Origin: Gallibacterium trehalosifermentans
GTDB lineage: Bacteria > Pseudomonadota > Gammaproteobacteria > Enterobacterales > Pasteurellaceae
DNA: 64,000 nucleotides
Assembly (NCBI RefSeq): GCF_042433055.1
Contig: NZ_JBHLWB010000001.1
Location: 62,001-126,000 of the forward strand
Direction: 5' to 3'
Made by a program: the position numbers and the translations under genes
Part shown: piece after piece, positions 7,863 through 17,800 of the stretch
How positions within the stretch are numbered: position 1 is the first letter of the stretch
Layout of the letters: every line of letters starts with the position of its first letter
Notes under the pieces: generated by a model
Seen by the model: only the letters and a program-made list of their open reading frames with translations
What the model was told of the DNA's origin: nothing
Databases searched by the model: none

Positions 7863-8489
7863 ATGAAAATCGTTGAAGTAAAACATCCGCTTGTAAAACA
7901 TAAACTTGGTTTGATGAGAGCAGCTGATGTAAGTACAAAACATTTCCGTGAATTAGCAACAGAAGTCGGTAGTTTATTGACTTATGAAGCTACTGCTGAT
8001 TTAGAAACTGAAGTGGTAACGATTGATGGCTGGTGTGGACCAGTACAGGTTGAACGTATTAAAGGGAAGAAAGTTACTGTTGTGCCAATTTTACGTGCTG
8101 GTTTAGGTATGATGGAAGGGGTATTAGAGCATATTCCAAGTGCAAGAATTAGTGTAGTAGGTATGTATCGTAATGAAGAAACCTTAGAGCCAGTACCTTA
8201 TTTCCAAAAATTAGCACCAGATATGGAAGAGCGTTTAGCGATTATTGTTGATCCAATGTTAGCCACAGGTGGTTCAATGATTGCTACTATTGATCTGCTA
8301 AAAAAAGCACAATGTCCAAAAATTAAAGTTTTAGTGCTAGTAGCGGCTCCAGAGGGAATTAAAGCATTGCAAAATGCACACCCTGATGTAGAGCTTTATA
8401 CGGCATCTATTGATGATCACCTTAATGAAAATGGTTATATCATTCCAGGTTTAGGTGATGCAGGCGATAAGATATTTGGTACAAGATAA
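7863..8489 (+). CDS. upp: Uracil phosphoribosyltransferase
   Basis: Upp converts uracil and PRPP to UMP in pyrimidine salvage. The 208-residue product contains the PRPP-binding loop VDPMLATGGSMIATIDLL and the C-terminal uracil-binding part YIIPGLGDAGDKIFGTR. A TTG at 7839 would add eight residues, but AAGGGG at 7850-7854 points to ATG 7863, which also matches the family start MKIVEVKHPLVKHKLG. An intrinsic terminator begins inside its last codons and separates it from uraA. Confidence 0.98.
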   Translation: MKIVEVKHPLVKHKLGLMRAADVSTKHFRELATEVGSLLTYEATADLETEVVTIDGWCGPVQVERIKGKKVTVVPILRAGLGMMEGVLEHIPSARISVVGMYRNEETLEPVPYFQKLAPDMEERLAIIVDPMLATGGSMIATIDLLKKAQCPKIKVLVLVAAPEGIKALQNAHPDVELYTASIDDHLNENGYIIPGLGDAGDKIFGTR

Positions 8490-8506
8490 GATCAAATATC
8501 TTTTTT
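8469..8506 (+). terminator. Intrinsic terminator overlapping the upp 3' end
   Basis: AAGATATTTG (8469-8478) pairs perfectly with CAAATATCTT (8493-8502) and is followed by more T residues to 8506. The left arm is inside upp codons, while the loop covers the stop codon. It lies between two genes of one salvage pathway, so it may set the ratio of Upp to UraA. Confidence 0.7.
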
Positions 8507-8538
8507 AGTTAATTTATCCAGAGAGGTGAAACTAATTT

Positions 8539-9774
8539 ATGAGTATAGAAACTCAATTTATTGCAGAAAGTAAAGTTAAACAAGCATTTGTTGGATTGCA
8601 AATGCTATTTGTGGCATTTGGGGCATTAGTCTTAGTACCACTAATTACTGGCTTAGATAGTAATACAGCGTTGTTAACGGCAGGGGTTGGAACACTCTTA
8701 TTTCAACTGTGTACTAAACGCCAAGTACCGATTTTTTTAGCATCTTCTTTTGCTTTTATTGCACCTATTCAATACGGTGTTGCGACTTGGGGATTACCCG
8801 TTACGATGGGTGGTCTAGCCTGTGCAGGGTTAGTTTATGTCGCTTTAAGTGCATTGGTTAAAGTTAAAGGTGTTGAAGCTTTACAACGTGTTTTTCCGCC
8901 TATTGTAGTTGGTCCTGTGATTATCATTATTGGAATGGGATTAGCGCCAGTTGCAGTAGATATGGCGTTAGGGAAAAACAGTCCTTACAGTTATGACCAA
9001 GCAATTCTTGTGTCAATGATTACATTATTGACCACATTATGTGTAGCGGTGTTTGCGAAAGGAATTATGAAATTAATTCCAATTATGTTTGGTATTGCTA
9101 CTGGTTATATTGTCTGTGCCTTTATGGGATTAATTAATTTACAACCTGTCTATGATGCGCCGTGGTTTAGTTTACCAACGATTACTACGCCTGAGTTTAA
9201 ACTTGAAGCAATTCTATATTTGTTGCCGATTGCGATAGCACCAGCCGTAGAACACGTTGGGGGGATTATGGCGATTAGTTCGGTAACAGGTAAGGATTTT
9301 CTACAAAAACCTGGATTACACCGTACGTTATTAGGTGATGGTGTTGCAACTTCGATGGCTTCTTTCTTGGGCGGACCTCCAAATACCACTTATGCAGAAG
9401 TTACTGGGGCAGTAATGTTAACACGAAACTTTAACCCTACGATTATGACTTGGGCAGCTGTCTGGGCGATAGCGATTTCTTTCTGTGGCAAGGTGGGCGC
9501 ATTTTTATCAACTATCCCAACGATTGTTATGGGAGGAATAATGATGTTGGTATTTGGGTCTATTGCTGTGGTTGGTATGAGTACTTTAATTCGTGGCAAA
9601 GTAGATGTAACTGAATCTCGTAACCTTTGTATTATTTCAGTAGTGATGACGTTTGGTATCGGCGGAATGTTTGTGAATTTTGGTGAAGTATCTCTAAAAG
9701 GCATTAGCCTTTGTGCGATTGTGGCAATTTTACTCAATCTCATTTTGCCAAAAGAACAAAAAGCAGAAAAATAA
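8539..9774 (+). CDS. uraA: Uracil permease (NCS2 uracil:H+ symporter)
   Basis: UraA imports uracil through the inner membrane for use by Upp. The 411-residue protein is highly hydrophobic. The NCS2 landmarks are present: AIAPAVEHVGGIMAIS, which holds the substrate-binding Glu and the conserved His, and FLGGPPNTTYAEVTGAVMLT in the gate region. GAGAGG precedes the ATG. The gene sits 49 bases after upp and ends at a strong hairpin terminator. Confidence 0.97.
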   Translation: MSIETQFIAESKVKQAFVGLQMLFVAFGALVLVPLITGLDSNTALLTAGVGTLLFQLCTKRQVPIFLASSFAFIAPIQYGVATWGLPVTMGGLACAGLVYVALSALVKVKGVEALQRVFPPIVVGPVIIIIGMGLAPVAVDMALGKNSPYSYDQAILVSMITLLTTLCVAVFAKGIMKLIPIMFGIATGYIVCAFMGLINLQPVYDAPWFSLPTITTPEFKLEAILYLLPIAIAPAVEHVGGIMAISSVTGKDFLQKPGLHRTLLGDGVATSMASFLGGPPNTTYAEVTGAVMLTRNFNPTIMTWAAVWAIAISFCGKVGAFLSTIPTIVMGGIMMLVFGSIAVVGMSTLIRGKVDVTESRNLCIISVVMTFGIGGMFVNFGEVSLKGISLCAIVAILLNLILPKEQKAEK

Positions 9775-9790
9775 AGACTTAACATTTAAA

Positions 9791-9831
9791 AACATCAGGT
9801 CGAGAGCTTGCTCAACCTGATGTTTTTCTTT
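9791..9831 (+). terminator. Intrinsic terminator after uraA
   Basis: AACATCAGGT (9791-9800) pairs with ACCTGATGTT (9815-9824), with an inner GAG/CTC pairing, followed by TTTCTTT. It lies 17 bases after the uraA stop. Confidence 0.85.
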
Positions 9832-9873
9832 ATGCTTATAAGCAAATTTTTTCTTTGCTCATTAGGTTGTTTT

Positions 9874-10569
9874 TTGCAGCATCAATATATTTTACCTATT
9901 CACGAATTTGATCAGGAAACATTTGAGAATTTTGATTCAGAAAATAATCAAGTGTTATGTAATTCCTTGTTTGAAAATTTTGTTCATTTGCGCCAGCCGT
10001 TTTTCTATCTTTGGGGAACAAAAAGTAGTGGTAAAACCCATATTTTAAAAGCGGCGAATAATCTATTTTTACAGCAAGAACGTTCTTCCATTTATATTCC
10101 GTTAACGAAAACTAACTATTTTTCACCAGAAATTTTGGAGTCGCTTGAAGAACTTGATTTAGTTTGTTTAGATGATATTGATGCGATTGCGAGTAATGCT
10201 GAGTGGGAAGTTGGCATTTTTGATTTATTTAATCGGATTAAAGAAACGGGAAAAACGTTATTATTAATAACGGCAAATGAACCAGTGCAACAGTCAAATA
10301 TTGTTCTGCCTGATCTACGTTCTCGCTTAAGTTGGGGAGAGAGTTATCAATTAGCTGAATTATCGGATCACAAAAAGGCTGTTGTGTTGCAGCAAACGGC
10401 TCGTAATCGAGGTTTGGAATTGCCAGATGAAGTCGCAAAATTTTTATTAAGTCGCTTAGATCGTGATCTTACTTATTTATTTTCAATTTTAGATAAATTA
10501 GACAAAGCCTCTTTGCAAACACAACGCAAGTTAACCATTCCGTTTGTCAAAGAACAGCTTCATCTTTAA
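9874..10569 (+). CDS. hda: DnaA regulatory inactivator Hda
   Basis: Hda is a small AAA+ protein that, with the DNA clamp, stimulates ATP hydrolysis by DnaA and so prevents over-initiation of replication. The Walker A region reads FYLWGTKSSGKTHILKA and the Walker B region LVCLDDIDAI. Later come the sensor and arginine-finger stretch LPDLRSRLSWGE and the lid domain. An open frame begins at 9808, but that lies in the uraA terminator. The family N-terminus corresponds to a TTG at 9874 with a weak AGG about seven bases upstream, giving 231 residues. The start is therefore uncertain, with an ATG at 9832 as the alternative. Confidence 0.9.
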   Translation: MQHQYILPIHEFDQETFENFDSENNQVLCNSLFENFVHLRQPFFYLWGTKSSGKTHILKAANNLFLQQERSSIYIPLTKTNYFSPEILESLEELDLVCLDDIDAIASNAEWEVGIFDLFNRIKETGKTLLLITANEPVQQSNIVLPDLRSRLSWGESYQLAELSDHKKAVVLQQTARNRGLELPDEVAKFLLSRLDRDLTYLFSILDKLDKASLQTQRKLTIPFVKEQLHL

Positions 10570-10574
10570 TGATT

Positions 10575-10886
10575 TTATTCAGCAACTTGTGTTTGTAGTT
10601 GTCCAATTTTCACGCCAAGTAATCCTAGTGAAACGGGATCAAGAGATTCGCCTAAGAATTTAAATAAACTTTCTAGATCAGAAAATTGTTGCGTGAATTC
10701 CATTCTCTCTTCAACTTTTCGGGTAAATTGATAATGGAAAGTTTGATTAGCGTAAACAGCATCTAATTGTATGGAAACTGTTTCAAATAAATGATTTCTT
10801 GCGCCTTCTTCACCAGGATCGCTTTGACGAATGACCCAACTATTTTGATAAAGAGGATAAGTTTTGCTTGCAGTTGTGCTGTTCAT
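10575..10886 (-). CDS. Small conserved-looking hypothetical protein
   Basis: I do not recognise this 103-residue soluble protein. It is convergent with hda, which ends only 5 bases away, and has a good ribosome site (AAGGA, eight bases before the ATG). The sequence is well mixed, with no signal peptide or membrane segment: a polar N-terminal half with WVIRQSDPGEEGARNHLF, then FHYQFTRKVEERMEF and an LESLFKFLGESLDP stretch. Normal composition and a clean start argue for a real gene. No function is proposed. Confidence 0.7.
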   Translation of the reverse strand: MNSTTASKTYPLYQNSWVIRQSDPGEEGARNHLFETVSIQLDAVYANQTFHYQFTRKVEERMEFTQQFSDLESLFKFLGESLDPVSLGLLGVKIGQLQTQVAE

Positions 10887-11000
10887 TATTTAATTCCTTG
10901 ATATAACGAGTAAAAAGGTGTGCATAGTATAGATTTACTCTTTATTCAAGTAAATAACTTGCTTATAATCTAACGGCTTTTGGTGGAAGGAGTTTTATAT

Positions 11001-12065
11001 ATGCTAGCTATTTTTAAAGAGTGGTATAAACGTCGATTTAGTGATCCGCAAGCGGTTGGATTATTTAGTTTAATTTTAATTGTCTGTATTGTTTTTTATT
11101 TTTTTAGTGATCTCTTCACACCATTATTGATAGCTATTGTTTTAGCTTATTTATTAGAACTTCCTATTCAATACCTTTCAACAAAATTTAAATTTCCACA
11201 CCTATTAGCATTAGTAATTGTCTTAGGTAGTTTTATTGCGGCTGCCTTTTTTATTTTACTCGTGATGGTTCCTACTTTATGGAATCAGTTAGTGAATCTA
11301 TTAAAAGATTTACCCACAATGAGTAATCGGTTACACGAATGGGTATTATCGTTGCCAGAGAGTTATCCAGAATATGTTGATTATGCAATGATTGATACGC
11401 TTTTTAATAGTGCGAGAGAGAAAATTCTAGGCGTAGGTGAGTCAGCCTTACGTTATTCATTAGTCTCAATCGTCAGTGTAGTAACGATTGGCATTTATGC
11501 GTTTTTAGTTCCGCTAATGGTCTTTTTCTTGATTAAAGATAGAGATTATCTGATTTCTGGTATTACTCGATTTTTACCGCAAAATAGACAATTAGTAAAT
11601 AAAGTCTGGGCTGAAATGAAGTTACAAATTGCTAATTATATCCGAGGTAAAGTAACTGAAATTATTGTGATGACAGTAGTTAGCTATGTAACTTTCTTAC
11701 TATTTAAATTAAATTATTCATTGTTATTAGCCGTAGCGATTGGTTTATCTGTTCTTGTACCCTATGTTGGCGCAGTATTAGTAACAATTCCATTAGCCTT
11801 AGTTGCGTTATTTCAATATGGCTGGTCTGCAACGTTTGGTTACTTAATGTTAGTTTATATGATTACCCAACTGTTAGATGGGAATCTATTAGTGCCTTTA
11901 TTGTTTTCTGAAGCTGTGAATTTACACCCATTAGTGATTATCGTATCAGTGATTTTCTTTGGTGGATTGTGGGGCTTTTGGGGCGTCTTTTTTGCGATTC
12001 CATTAGCTACATTGGTGAAAGCGATTATTACCGCATTACCACCAATTAATGTAGCAGATAGTTAA
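11001..12065 (+). CDS. perM: PerM-type permease (AI-2E transporter family)
   Basis: This inner-membrane protein has about 354 residues with several hydrophobic segments, opening with EWYKRRFSDPQAVGLF and LTPLLIAIVLAYLLELP-like text typical of the PerM/AI-2E exporter family. The conserved GNLLVPLLFSEAVNLHP and GGLWGFWGVFFAIPLATL lie near the end. The substrate is not defined for PerM. A TTG at 10980 is in frame, but AAGGAG at 10986-10991 is the ribosome site for ATG 11001. A TATAAT at 10964-10969 may be its -10 box. It overlaps the mreD 3' end by four bases, tail to tail. Confidence 0.9.
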   Translation: MLAIFKEWYKRRFSDPQAVGLFSLILIVCIVFYFFSDLFTPLLIAIVLAYLLELPIQYLSTKFKFPHLLALVIVLGSFIAAAFFILLVMVPTLWNQLVNLLKDLPTMSNRLHEWVLSLPESYPEYVDYAMIDTLFNSAREKILGVGESALRYSLVSIVSVVTIGIYAFLVPLMVFFLIKDRDYLISGITRFLPQNRQLVNKVWAEMKLQIANYIRGKVTEIIVMTVVSYVTFLLFKLNYSLLLAVAIGLSVLVPYVGAVLVTIPLALVALFQYGWSATFGYLMLVYMITQLLDGNLLVPLLFSEAVNLHPLVIIVSVIFFGGLWGFWGVFFAIPLATLVKAIITALPPINVADS

Positions 12066-12550
12066 CGTAATGATAATTTACGGCGTAATTTGCGTAAAAT
12101 AAGAAATACCCAAGGCCAGAGAATACCGCTAAGGATTGCGCCCATAATTTCTTGTGAATTAAAAACTGCACTATGTAGGAACAATTCTAATAAGAAAATA
12201 GCAAATCGAATTAAAAATACACATAGCATCACCAGCAGACTTTGTTGCCAGAGCGAGAGATTACGTAAAATCATTGAATTTATGGCAATTAAATAAGCAA
12301 AGATAGAAAGAACTAGGGAGTGAATGCCAAGAATAGAACCAAGCACCAAATCCCAAATTAACCCAATAATAAAAGCAATGCCAATGTTGAGACGAACTGG
12401 AATTGCCATTATCCAATATAACAGAACTAGCACTAACCATGCTGGACGATAGCCAGAAAAATCTGCTGGCCAAGGCATAATTTCAAAGACTAATGCAATA
12501 ACAAAAGTAATAACAATCATCAGCCATTGCAGGATAACATTTGCTTTCAT
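12062..12550 (-). CDS. mreD: Rod shape-determining protein MreD
   Basis: MreD is an integral membrane member of the elongasome that links MreB filaments to the wall-synthesis enzymes. The 162-residue protein is almost wholly hydrophobic, with about five membrane segments. It contains the family motif NIGIAFIIGLIWDLVLGS followed by LGIHSLVLSIFAYL. It starts one base after the mreC stop and is last in mreBCD. Confidence 0.95.
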   Translation of the reverse strand: MKANVILQWLMIVITFVIALVFEIMPWPADFSGYRPAWLVLVLLYWIMAIPVRLNIGIAFIIGLIWDLVLGSILGIHSLVLSIFAYLIAINSMILRNLSLWQQSLLVMLCVFLIRFAIFLLELFLHSAVFNSQEIMGAILSGILWPWVFLILRKLRRKLSLR

Positions 12551-12551
12551 A

Positions 12552-13541
12552 CTATTCTTCTTCGACTTTTTCTTTTGTTGGCAGTATCGGTTTATCTAAT
12601 GTATCTATTGGTAAATCGTTATTTTCTTCATTAGAGGGTACAGTGTGTTGAGAAGAAAGGCGTTGTTTTACCACTTCTTTAATTTGTATAGGGGCATGAC
12701 CATTTGCACGCTTCATATCTTCATTGGTAGACCAAAGTAAAAGCAAATAGCGTAAGCGTTCTAATGAAGCTAATGGTTTGGCAATGACAGTAGCAAAATA
12801 ATTATTTCCCTCGCGAGAAACAGATTCAACGATCGCCACGGGATACCCCTCAGGAAAACGGCGACCTAAACCAGATGTTACTAATAAATCGCCTTTTTCA
12901 ATATCAGCAGAACGAGAAACATTGTCTAAGACCAGCTCATCAGGGCGCCCTGTACCACTGGCGATAACACGAATATCAGAACGTAATACTTGTAATGGAA
13001 TGGAGTGTGTAACGTCAGAAATTAGCAAAACGCGGCTAGTGTTATGTCCAACAGAAATAATTTGCCCAACCACCCCTTTTTCATCAATGATTGGTTGCCC
13101 GACATAAGCGCCATCTTTTTCCCCTTGATTAATAACAACTTGTTGACGATAAGGATCAGTTTCGGCAGTCAATACTTCCGCGATTTTCTTATATTCATCA
13201 TGACGTAATGGGGAATTAAGTAATAAACGCAAACGCTGATTTTCAACTTTTAATTGATCTAATAAGAGGAGGTCTGCATTTTTTTCCAATAACTGATCTT
13301 TCAACACCTTATTTTCAATTTGCAATGTACTGGTATCGACTAAATTGTCAGAGACGCCGTCAAGTACGGAGCGCGGCGTATTGGCTAAGTAATAGATCCA
13401 ACTGACAGCGGTTTCTAGAACGCTACGGATTTGCCATAAATTACGTGTTTGCCCATCGGAAAACATGAGGATTACCGATAAAATCACAGCAAAGGTAAGT
13501 CTGACACCAAGAGAGGGGGATTTTGTGAAAATTGGTTTCAT
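12552..13541 (-). CDS. mreC: Rod shape-determining protein MreC
   Basis: MreC is a periplasmic scaffold of the elongasome anchored by one N-terminal membrane segment (about residues 10-27). A coiled coil follows (about 60-100, NADLLLLDQLKVENQRLRLL), then the two beta-barrel domains with GVVGQIISVGHNTSRVLLI and DLLVTSGLGRRFPEGYPVA. The C-terminal tail after about residue 275 is polar and Pro/Glu-rich. An upstream TTG at 13559 is in frame, but MKPIFTKSPSLGVRL at ATG 13541 is the family start, giving 329 residues. Confidence 0.95.
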   Translation of the reverse strand: MKPIFTKSPSLGVRLTFAVILSVILMFSDGQTRNLWQIRSVLETAVSWIYYLANTPRSVLDGVSDNLVDTSTLQIENKVLKDQLLEKNADLLLLDQLKVENQRLRLLLNSPLRHDEYKKIAEVLTAETDPYRQQVVINQGEKDGAYVGQPIIDEKGVVGQIISVGHNTSRVLLISDVTHSIPLQVLRSDIRVIASGTGRPDELVLDNVSRSADIEKGDLLVTSGLGRRFPEGYPVAIVESVSREGNNYFATVIAKPLASLERLRYLLLLWSTNEDMKRANGHAPIQIKEVVKQRLSSQHTVPSNEENNDLPIDTLDKPILPTKEKVEEE

Positions 13542-13610
13542 ACCATACAATTTATACAAAATAGAGCAGCTTGGATTAACAAGCTGCCCTAATTGGTCTA
13601 ATAATTAAGA

Positions 13611-14660
13611 TTATTCGTCGCTAAAAATATCACCGCCGAGCATATCGATCATTTCTAGTGCTTCACCACCACCACGTGCAACACAAGTAAGCGGATCATC
13701 TGCAACAATGACGGGTACACCTGATTCACGAGAAAGTAATACATCAATATTTTTCATTAATGCACCACCACCAGTTAACACCATACCACGCTCAAAAATA
13801 TCAGCAGCAAGTTCAGGTGGACATTGTTCTAAAGCAGTACGGACTGCACGCACGATACCGTCTAATGGTTGTTGAATTGCTTCTAGGACATCACGAGTAT
13901 TTAATGTGAATGTTCTTGGTGCGCCCTCAGCAAGGTTATGCCCATGCACTTCCATTTCTAAAATTTCATCACCTTCTTCAATAAAGGCACTAGCTAATTC
14001 TTTCTTGATTCTTTCTGCCGTTGTTTCACCGATAGATGAACCGAATGTACGGCGAACATAGGCAATAATCGCTTCATCGAAACGGTCGCCACCGATACGA
14101 ACTGAAGATGAATAAACAACACCATTTAATGAAATTACGGCCACTTCAGTTGTACCACCGCCAATATCAATAACCATAGAACCCGTTGCTTCCGATACAG
14201 GTAATTTCGCACCAATCGCAGCAGCCATTGGTTCTTCAATTAAATGCACTTCTCGAGCGCCAGCACCATAAGCAGATTCTTTAATTGCACGACGTTCTAC
14301 TTGGGTTGCACCAGCAGGTACGCACACTAAGACACGCGGGCTTGGACGCATAAAATTGTTACGATGTACCTGTTTGATAAAATATTGCAACATTTTTTCC
14401 GTTACAAAGAAATCAGCAATCACCCCATCTTTCATTGGGCGAATTGCACTAATGCTTTTTGGCGTTCGCCCTAACATGGATTTTGCTTCACGCCCAACGG
14501 CTGCAATACTTTTTAATGAACCAACACGATCTTGACGAATCGCCACAACTGAAGGCTCATCAAGTACGATGCCTTGACCTTTAACATAAATAAGAGTATT
14601 TGCTGTGCCTAAATCGATAGAAAGGTCATTAGAAAATAGACCACGAATTTTTTTAAACAT
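13611..14660 (-). CDS. mreB: Rod shape-determining protein MreB (bacterial actin)
   Basis: MreB forms membrane-bound antiparallel filaments that direct lateral wall growth. The 349-residue protein has the actin-fold ATP-binding motifs: phosphate-1 DLGTANTLIYVKGQGI, phosphate-2 VIDIGGGTTEVAVISL, and adenosine LTGGGALMKNIDVLL. GGAAG precedes the ATG. It is first in mreBCD. The upstream gap to the autotransporter holds an AT-rich promoter region and that gene's terminator. Confidence 0.98.
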   Translation of the reverse strand: MFKKIRGLFSNDLSIDLGTANTLIYVKGQGIVLDEPSVVAIRQDRVGSLKSIAAVGREAKSMLGRTPKSISAIRPMKDGVIADFFVTEKMLQYFIKQVHRNNFMRPSPRVLVCVPAGATQVERRAIKESAYGAGAREVHLIEEPMAAAIGAKLPVSEATGSMVIDIGGGTTEVAVISLNGVVYSSSVRIGGDRFDEAIIAYVRRTFGSSIGETTAERIKKELASAFIEEGDEILEMEVHGHNLAEGAPRTFTLNTRDVLEAIQQPLDGIVRAVRTALEQCPPELAADIFERGMVLTGGGALMKNIDVLLSRESGVPVIVADDPLTCVARGGGEALEMIDMLGGDIFSDE

Positions 14661-14814
14661 AATCTTCCGCTTTAATGTGAATAAAATAGATTATTTTTAC
14701 AGTGAAAAAATTGGGTGTAATTTACCAAAAAATCCGCGCTTTTGATAGGGTATTAGGCGGATTTTTTCTTGAAATAATTTTCGATCAAATAGGGCAAATG
14801 AGGCGCTAATCCGG

Positions 14815-14853
14815 CATAAAAATAACCTCAAAGTATTTCACTTTGAGGTTATT
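14815..14853 (-). terminator. Terminator of the autotransporter gene
   Basis: A perfect 14-bp stem, AATAACCTCAAAGT (14821-14834) with ACTTTGAGGTTATT (14840-14853), closes on a five-base loop. Read on the minus strand it is followed by a T-rich stretch. It lies 28 bases after the autotransporter stop. Confidence 0.85.
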
Positions 14854-14880
14854 ATGCAGTTAAAAATAAGCAATTAAAAC

Positions 14881-17800
14881 TTAAAAGGTAATTTTAACGC
14901 CTACATTCGCATCGCTGGTACGGCGACCTGCGCTACCAAATGTACGTGATACATCAAGATAGAGTGCAGTACCAGAGGTTAACTTCATTGAAGCCCCTAA
15001 TCCAGCGCGATACCAAGTACCACGGTTGTCAACTTCCCAATTATATTTTGCGAAAGAGTCAACTTCCATTTGTTGTTTACCAGCAAATTCACGATAAATA
15101 TCCATTGAACCATAGAAGTTCACCAGTTTATCGCCATACGCTATATTTTGTCCTACTAATACACCAGTGCGAGCTTGAACGCTATTGGTATTACCAACTT
15201 TTACATCAGCATCATACATTTTTAGCTTATCTGCTTGTACTAGCGTATATTGTAATTGTGCTTGTGGAATTGCATACCAACCGTTACCGAGATCGAAACG
15301 CATACCATATTCAGCACTTACTGCCGCATAATCGTTATGTAATTTAGTGGTCGTGGTTTCATCATCTACCGCAGCAGTGGTTTTCACACGTCCCATTGCG
15401 GCAACCACATTGGTGTAAGCGCCGTTACCAAAACGTGTTGTGTTGTAAACTTTAGCAACCACTTTATTCGCCTCAATATCACCATTAGTAATATCACCGC
15501 TAGCGCGATCATACTCAAGCGAGACACCAAAACGATTTGTACGATCATTAATCGTTGTTACACGATCGTAACCAATTTCTGTTTGGTGAGCGTTCAATTT
15601 CACGCCATTGTGATCATAATCAGCGTTTGAATAGGTTGCCCATAAGCCCTCTTCTCCAGTTGGTACACCTGAACGTGCAGAATTAATCATATCCGTTGCT
15701 AACATTAAGCCAGCAAGTGCAATATTATTGAGGTTATTCTGCGCATTGCTATTTATACCGACAGAACGGATACTTGCATAATAGAATTCACCCGCATTGA
15801 TACCTGCTTGAGTTAAGAATAAGCGATCATTCGCCGTTGCATTTGCGACATTCTCATGCCCTAAGTAGAGATCTAATACATCAAATCCATTACCCACAGG
15901 TTGAGAATTTGTCTTAAAGACTTCAGCACCATTTGGATTCGCCACACCCGCAAATGGAATACGGTAAATGCCATCAGCCGCTTTTGAAGCTTCTTTTAAA
16001 TCCGCCACAACTTTCGCATATTTCGCTTTATCTTGTAGCTGTAAAGTCTGTCCTGCTGCTGGTGAGTTCGTAAAGTTCAGATAACTACTTTCTGCAGGAT
16101 TAATTGCTAAATTTAATCCATAAGTATTTTTACCTGATCCAGGGTTAGTAATACTCAATACCGAACCTGGTTTATCTGAAACTAAGGTTGCACCGTTAGC
16201 ATTTAAGTTCACTAAAGTTGTTTGCGGGCTATTAATTTTCACCGTACTACCCGCATCTTGCTCAATGCTATTAATGGTTGCGCTAGTTGGTGCATTAATC
16301 TCAATTTCCCCACCGTTTGTTGCCTTAATTGGTTTTTCAGTGGTTACTGTTCCTTTAGAATCAAGCTTAATTTTGCCGCCATTATTCGCAGTAAGTTCAT
16401 CTTTTGCGGTAATGTTATTACCAGTAAGTACAACTTCAGATGGTTTTACTGTGCCATCAGCTAGCGTAGTTGTGCCATCAGAGGCTACTTTGCCAACAGT
16501 TAGATCGCCATTTGTTGCGGTAACATTGGTTGTCCCACCATTATTGGCAGTAATACTTGGTTGGGTTGTATTATTTGAAAGATCTAAGTTACCCGTGTTT
16601 TGCGTAACAGTCGTTGTCCCACCATTATCTGATGAAATTTTACCGTTTACAGTAACGGTATCACCTGTTACAGACGTATTACCACTGTGATCAGAAGTAA
16701 CGTCATCAGCACTTACTGTTTTACCATTAACAGTAACTTTACCCTCATTATCAGAAGCAATATCACCAGTTACGTTAACTGTTTCTGCATCAGCGGTTAC
16801 TGTTGCGCCTTTACCATCTGCTTTCAGATCTTGAGAAACGGTAATTGTTCCTGCTGGATTTTTCGCATTGAGATCGATTGTTCCGCCTGTGCTGGCTGTT
16901 GCAGAACCTGTAATATCAAGGCTCTCCGTTTGCTCATTACCTAATGTTACTTTACCACCGTCAGACGCAGTAACATCTTTCTTCGCATCAATATCTTGCC
17001 CTACAACCGTAACGCTTGCGCCTTTATCATTCGCATCTTTACCCGCAGCCTTAATTACCGAGTTGATAGCAGCGGTTGTCGTATTAGTATCGCCTAGCGT
17101 AATAGCACCGCCATTCGTAGCTTCGACTTTATTCGCAGGATCGCTATTTTCTGTGCCAGCAGTAACCGTTTTACCCTTAACATTCACCTGAGAACCTGCA
17201 CCATCTGCGGTAACATCGCCTTTTACTTCACCTTTGCCGTTATCGCTATTGGCACCTGTGATATTGACCACACCACCATTTTGTGCAGCGGCAGCATTCG
17301 CCGTTGCAGTTTCCCCAGCAACATTCACTTGTGAACCAGTGCCATCTGCGGAAGCAGTACCTTTCACTTCACCTTTGCCATCAGTGGTATTTGCACCAGT
17401 GATATTGACCACACCGCCATTGTTTGCAGTAGCACCTTTTTCTGCTGTTGCTGTTTTTCCGCTTACCGTAACAGTTGAAGCATCATTTCCATTTTTACCA
17501 CTTGCTGAAATATTATCAGTAACTGAAGCAGTTCCCTCTGTATTAGAGGCTTTAACATTAATATCCCCACCGTTGGTTGCTTGAGCAGTGCCAGTAACTG
17601 AAGCATTTTTAGTTGAGGTATCACCAACCGAAACTACACCACTGTTTTGTGCAGTAGCTGCATTTGCCGTAGCCGTTTCTCCTGAAACATTGACTTGTGA
17701 ACCAGCGCCAGTTGCGGAAGCGGTACCTTTTACTTCACCTTTACCGCCAGCGTCATTAGAACCAGTGATATTCACCACACCGCCATTGTCTGCGGTAGCA

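Noticed and set aside
9150..9785. Two minus-strand ORFs opposite uraA
   Set aside because: They are antisense to conserved uraA codons, without ribosome sites or family features.
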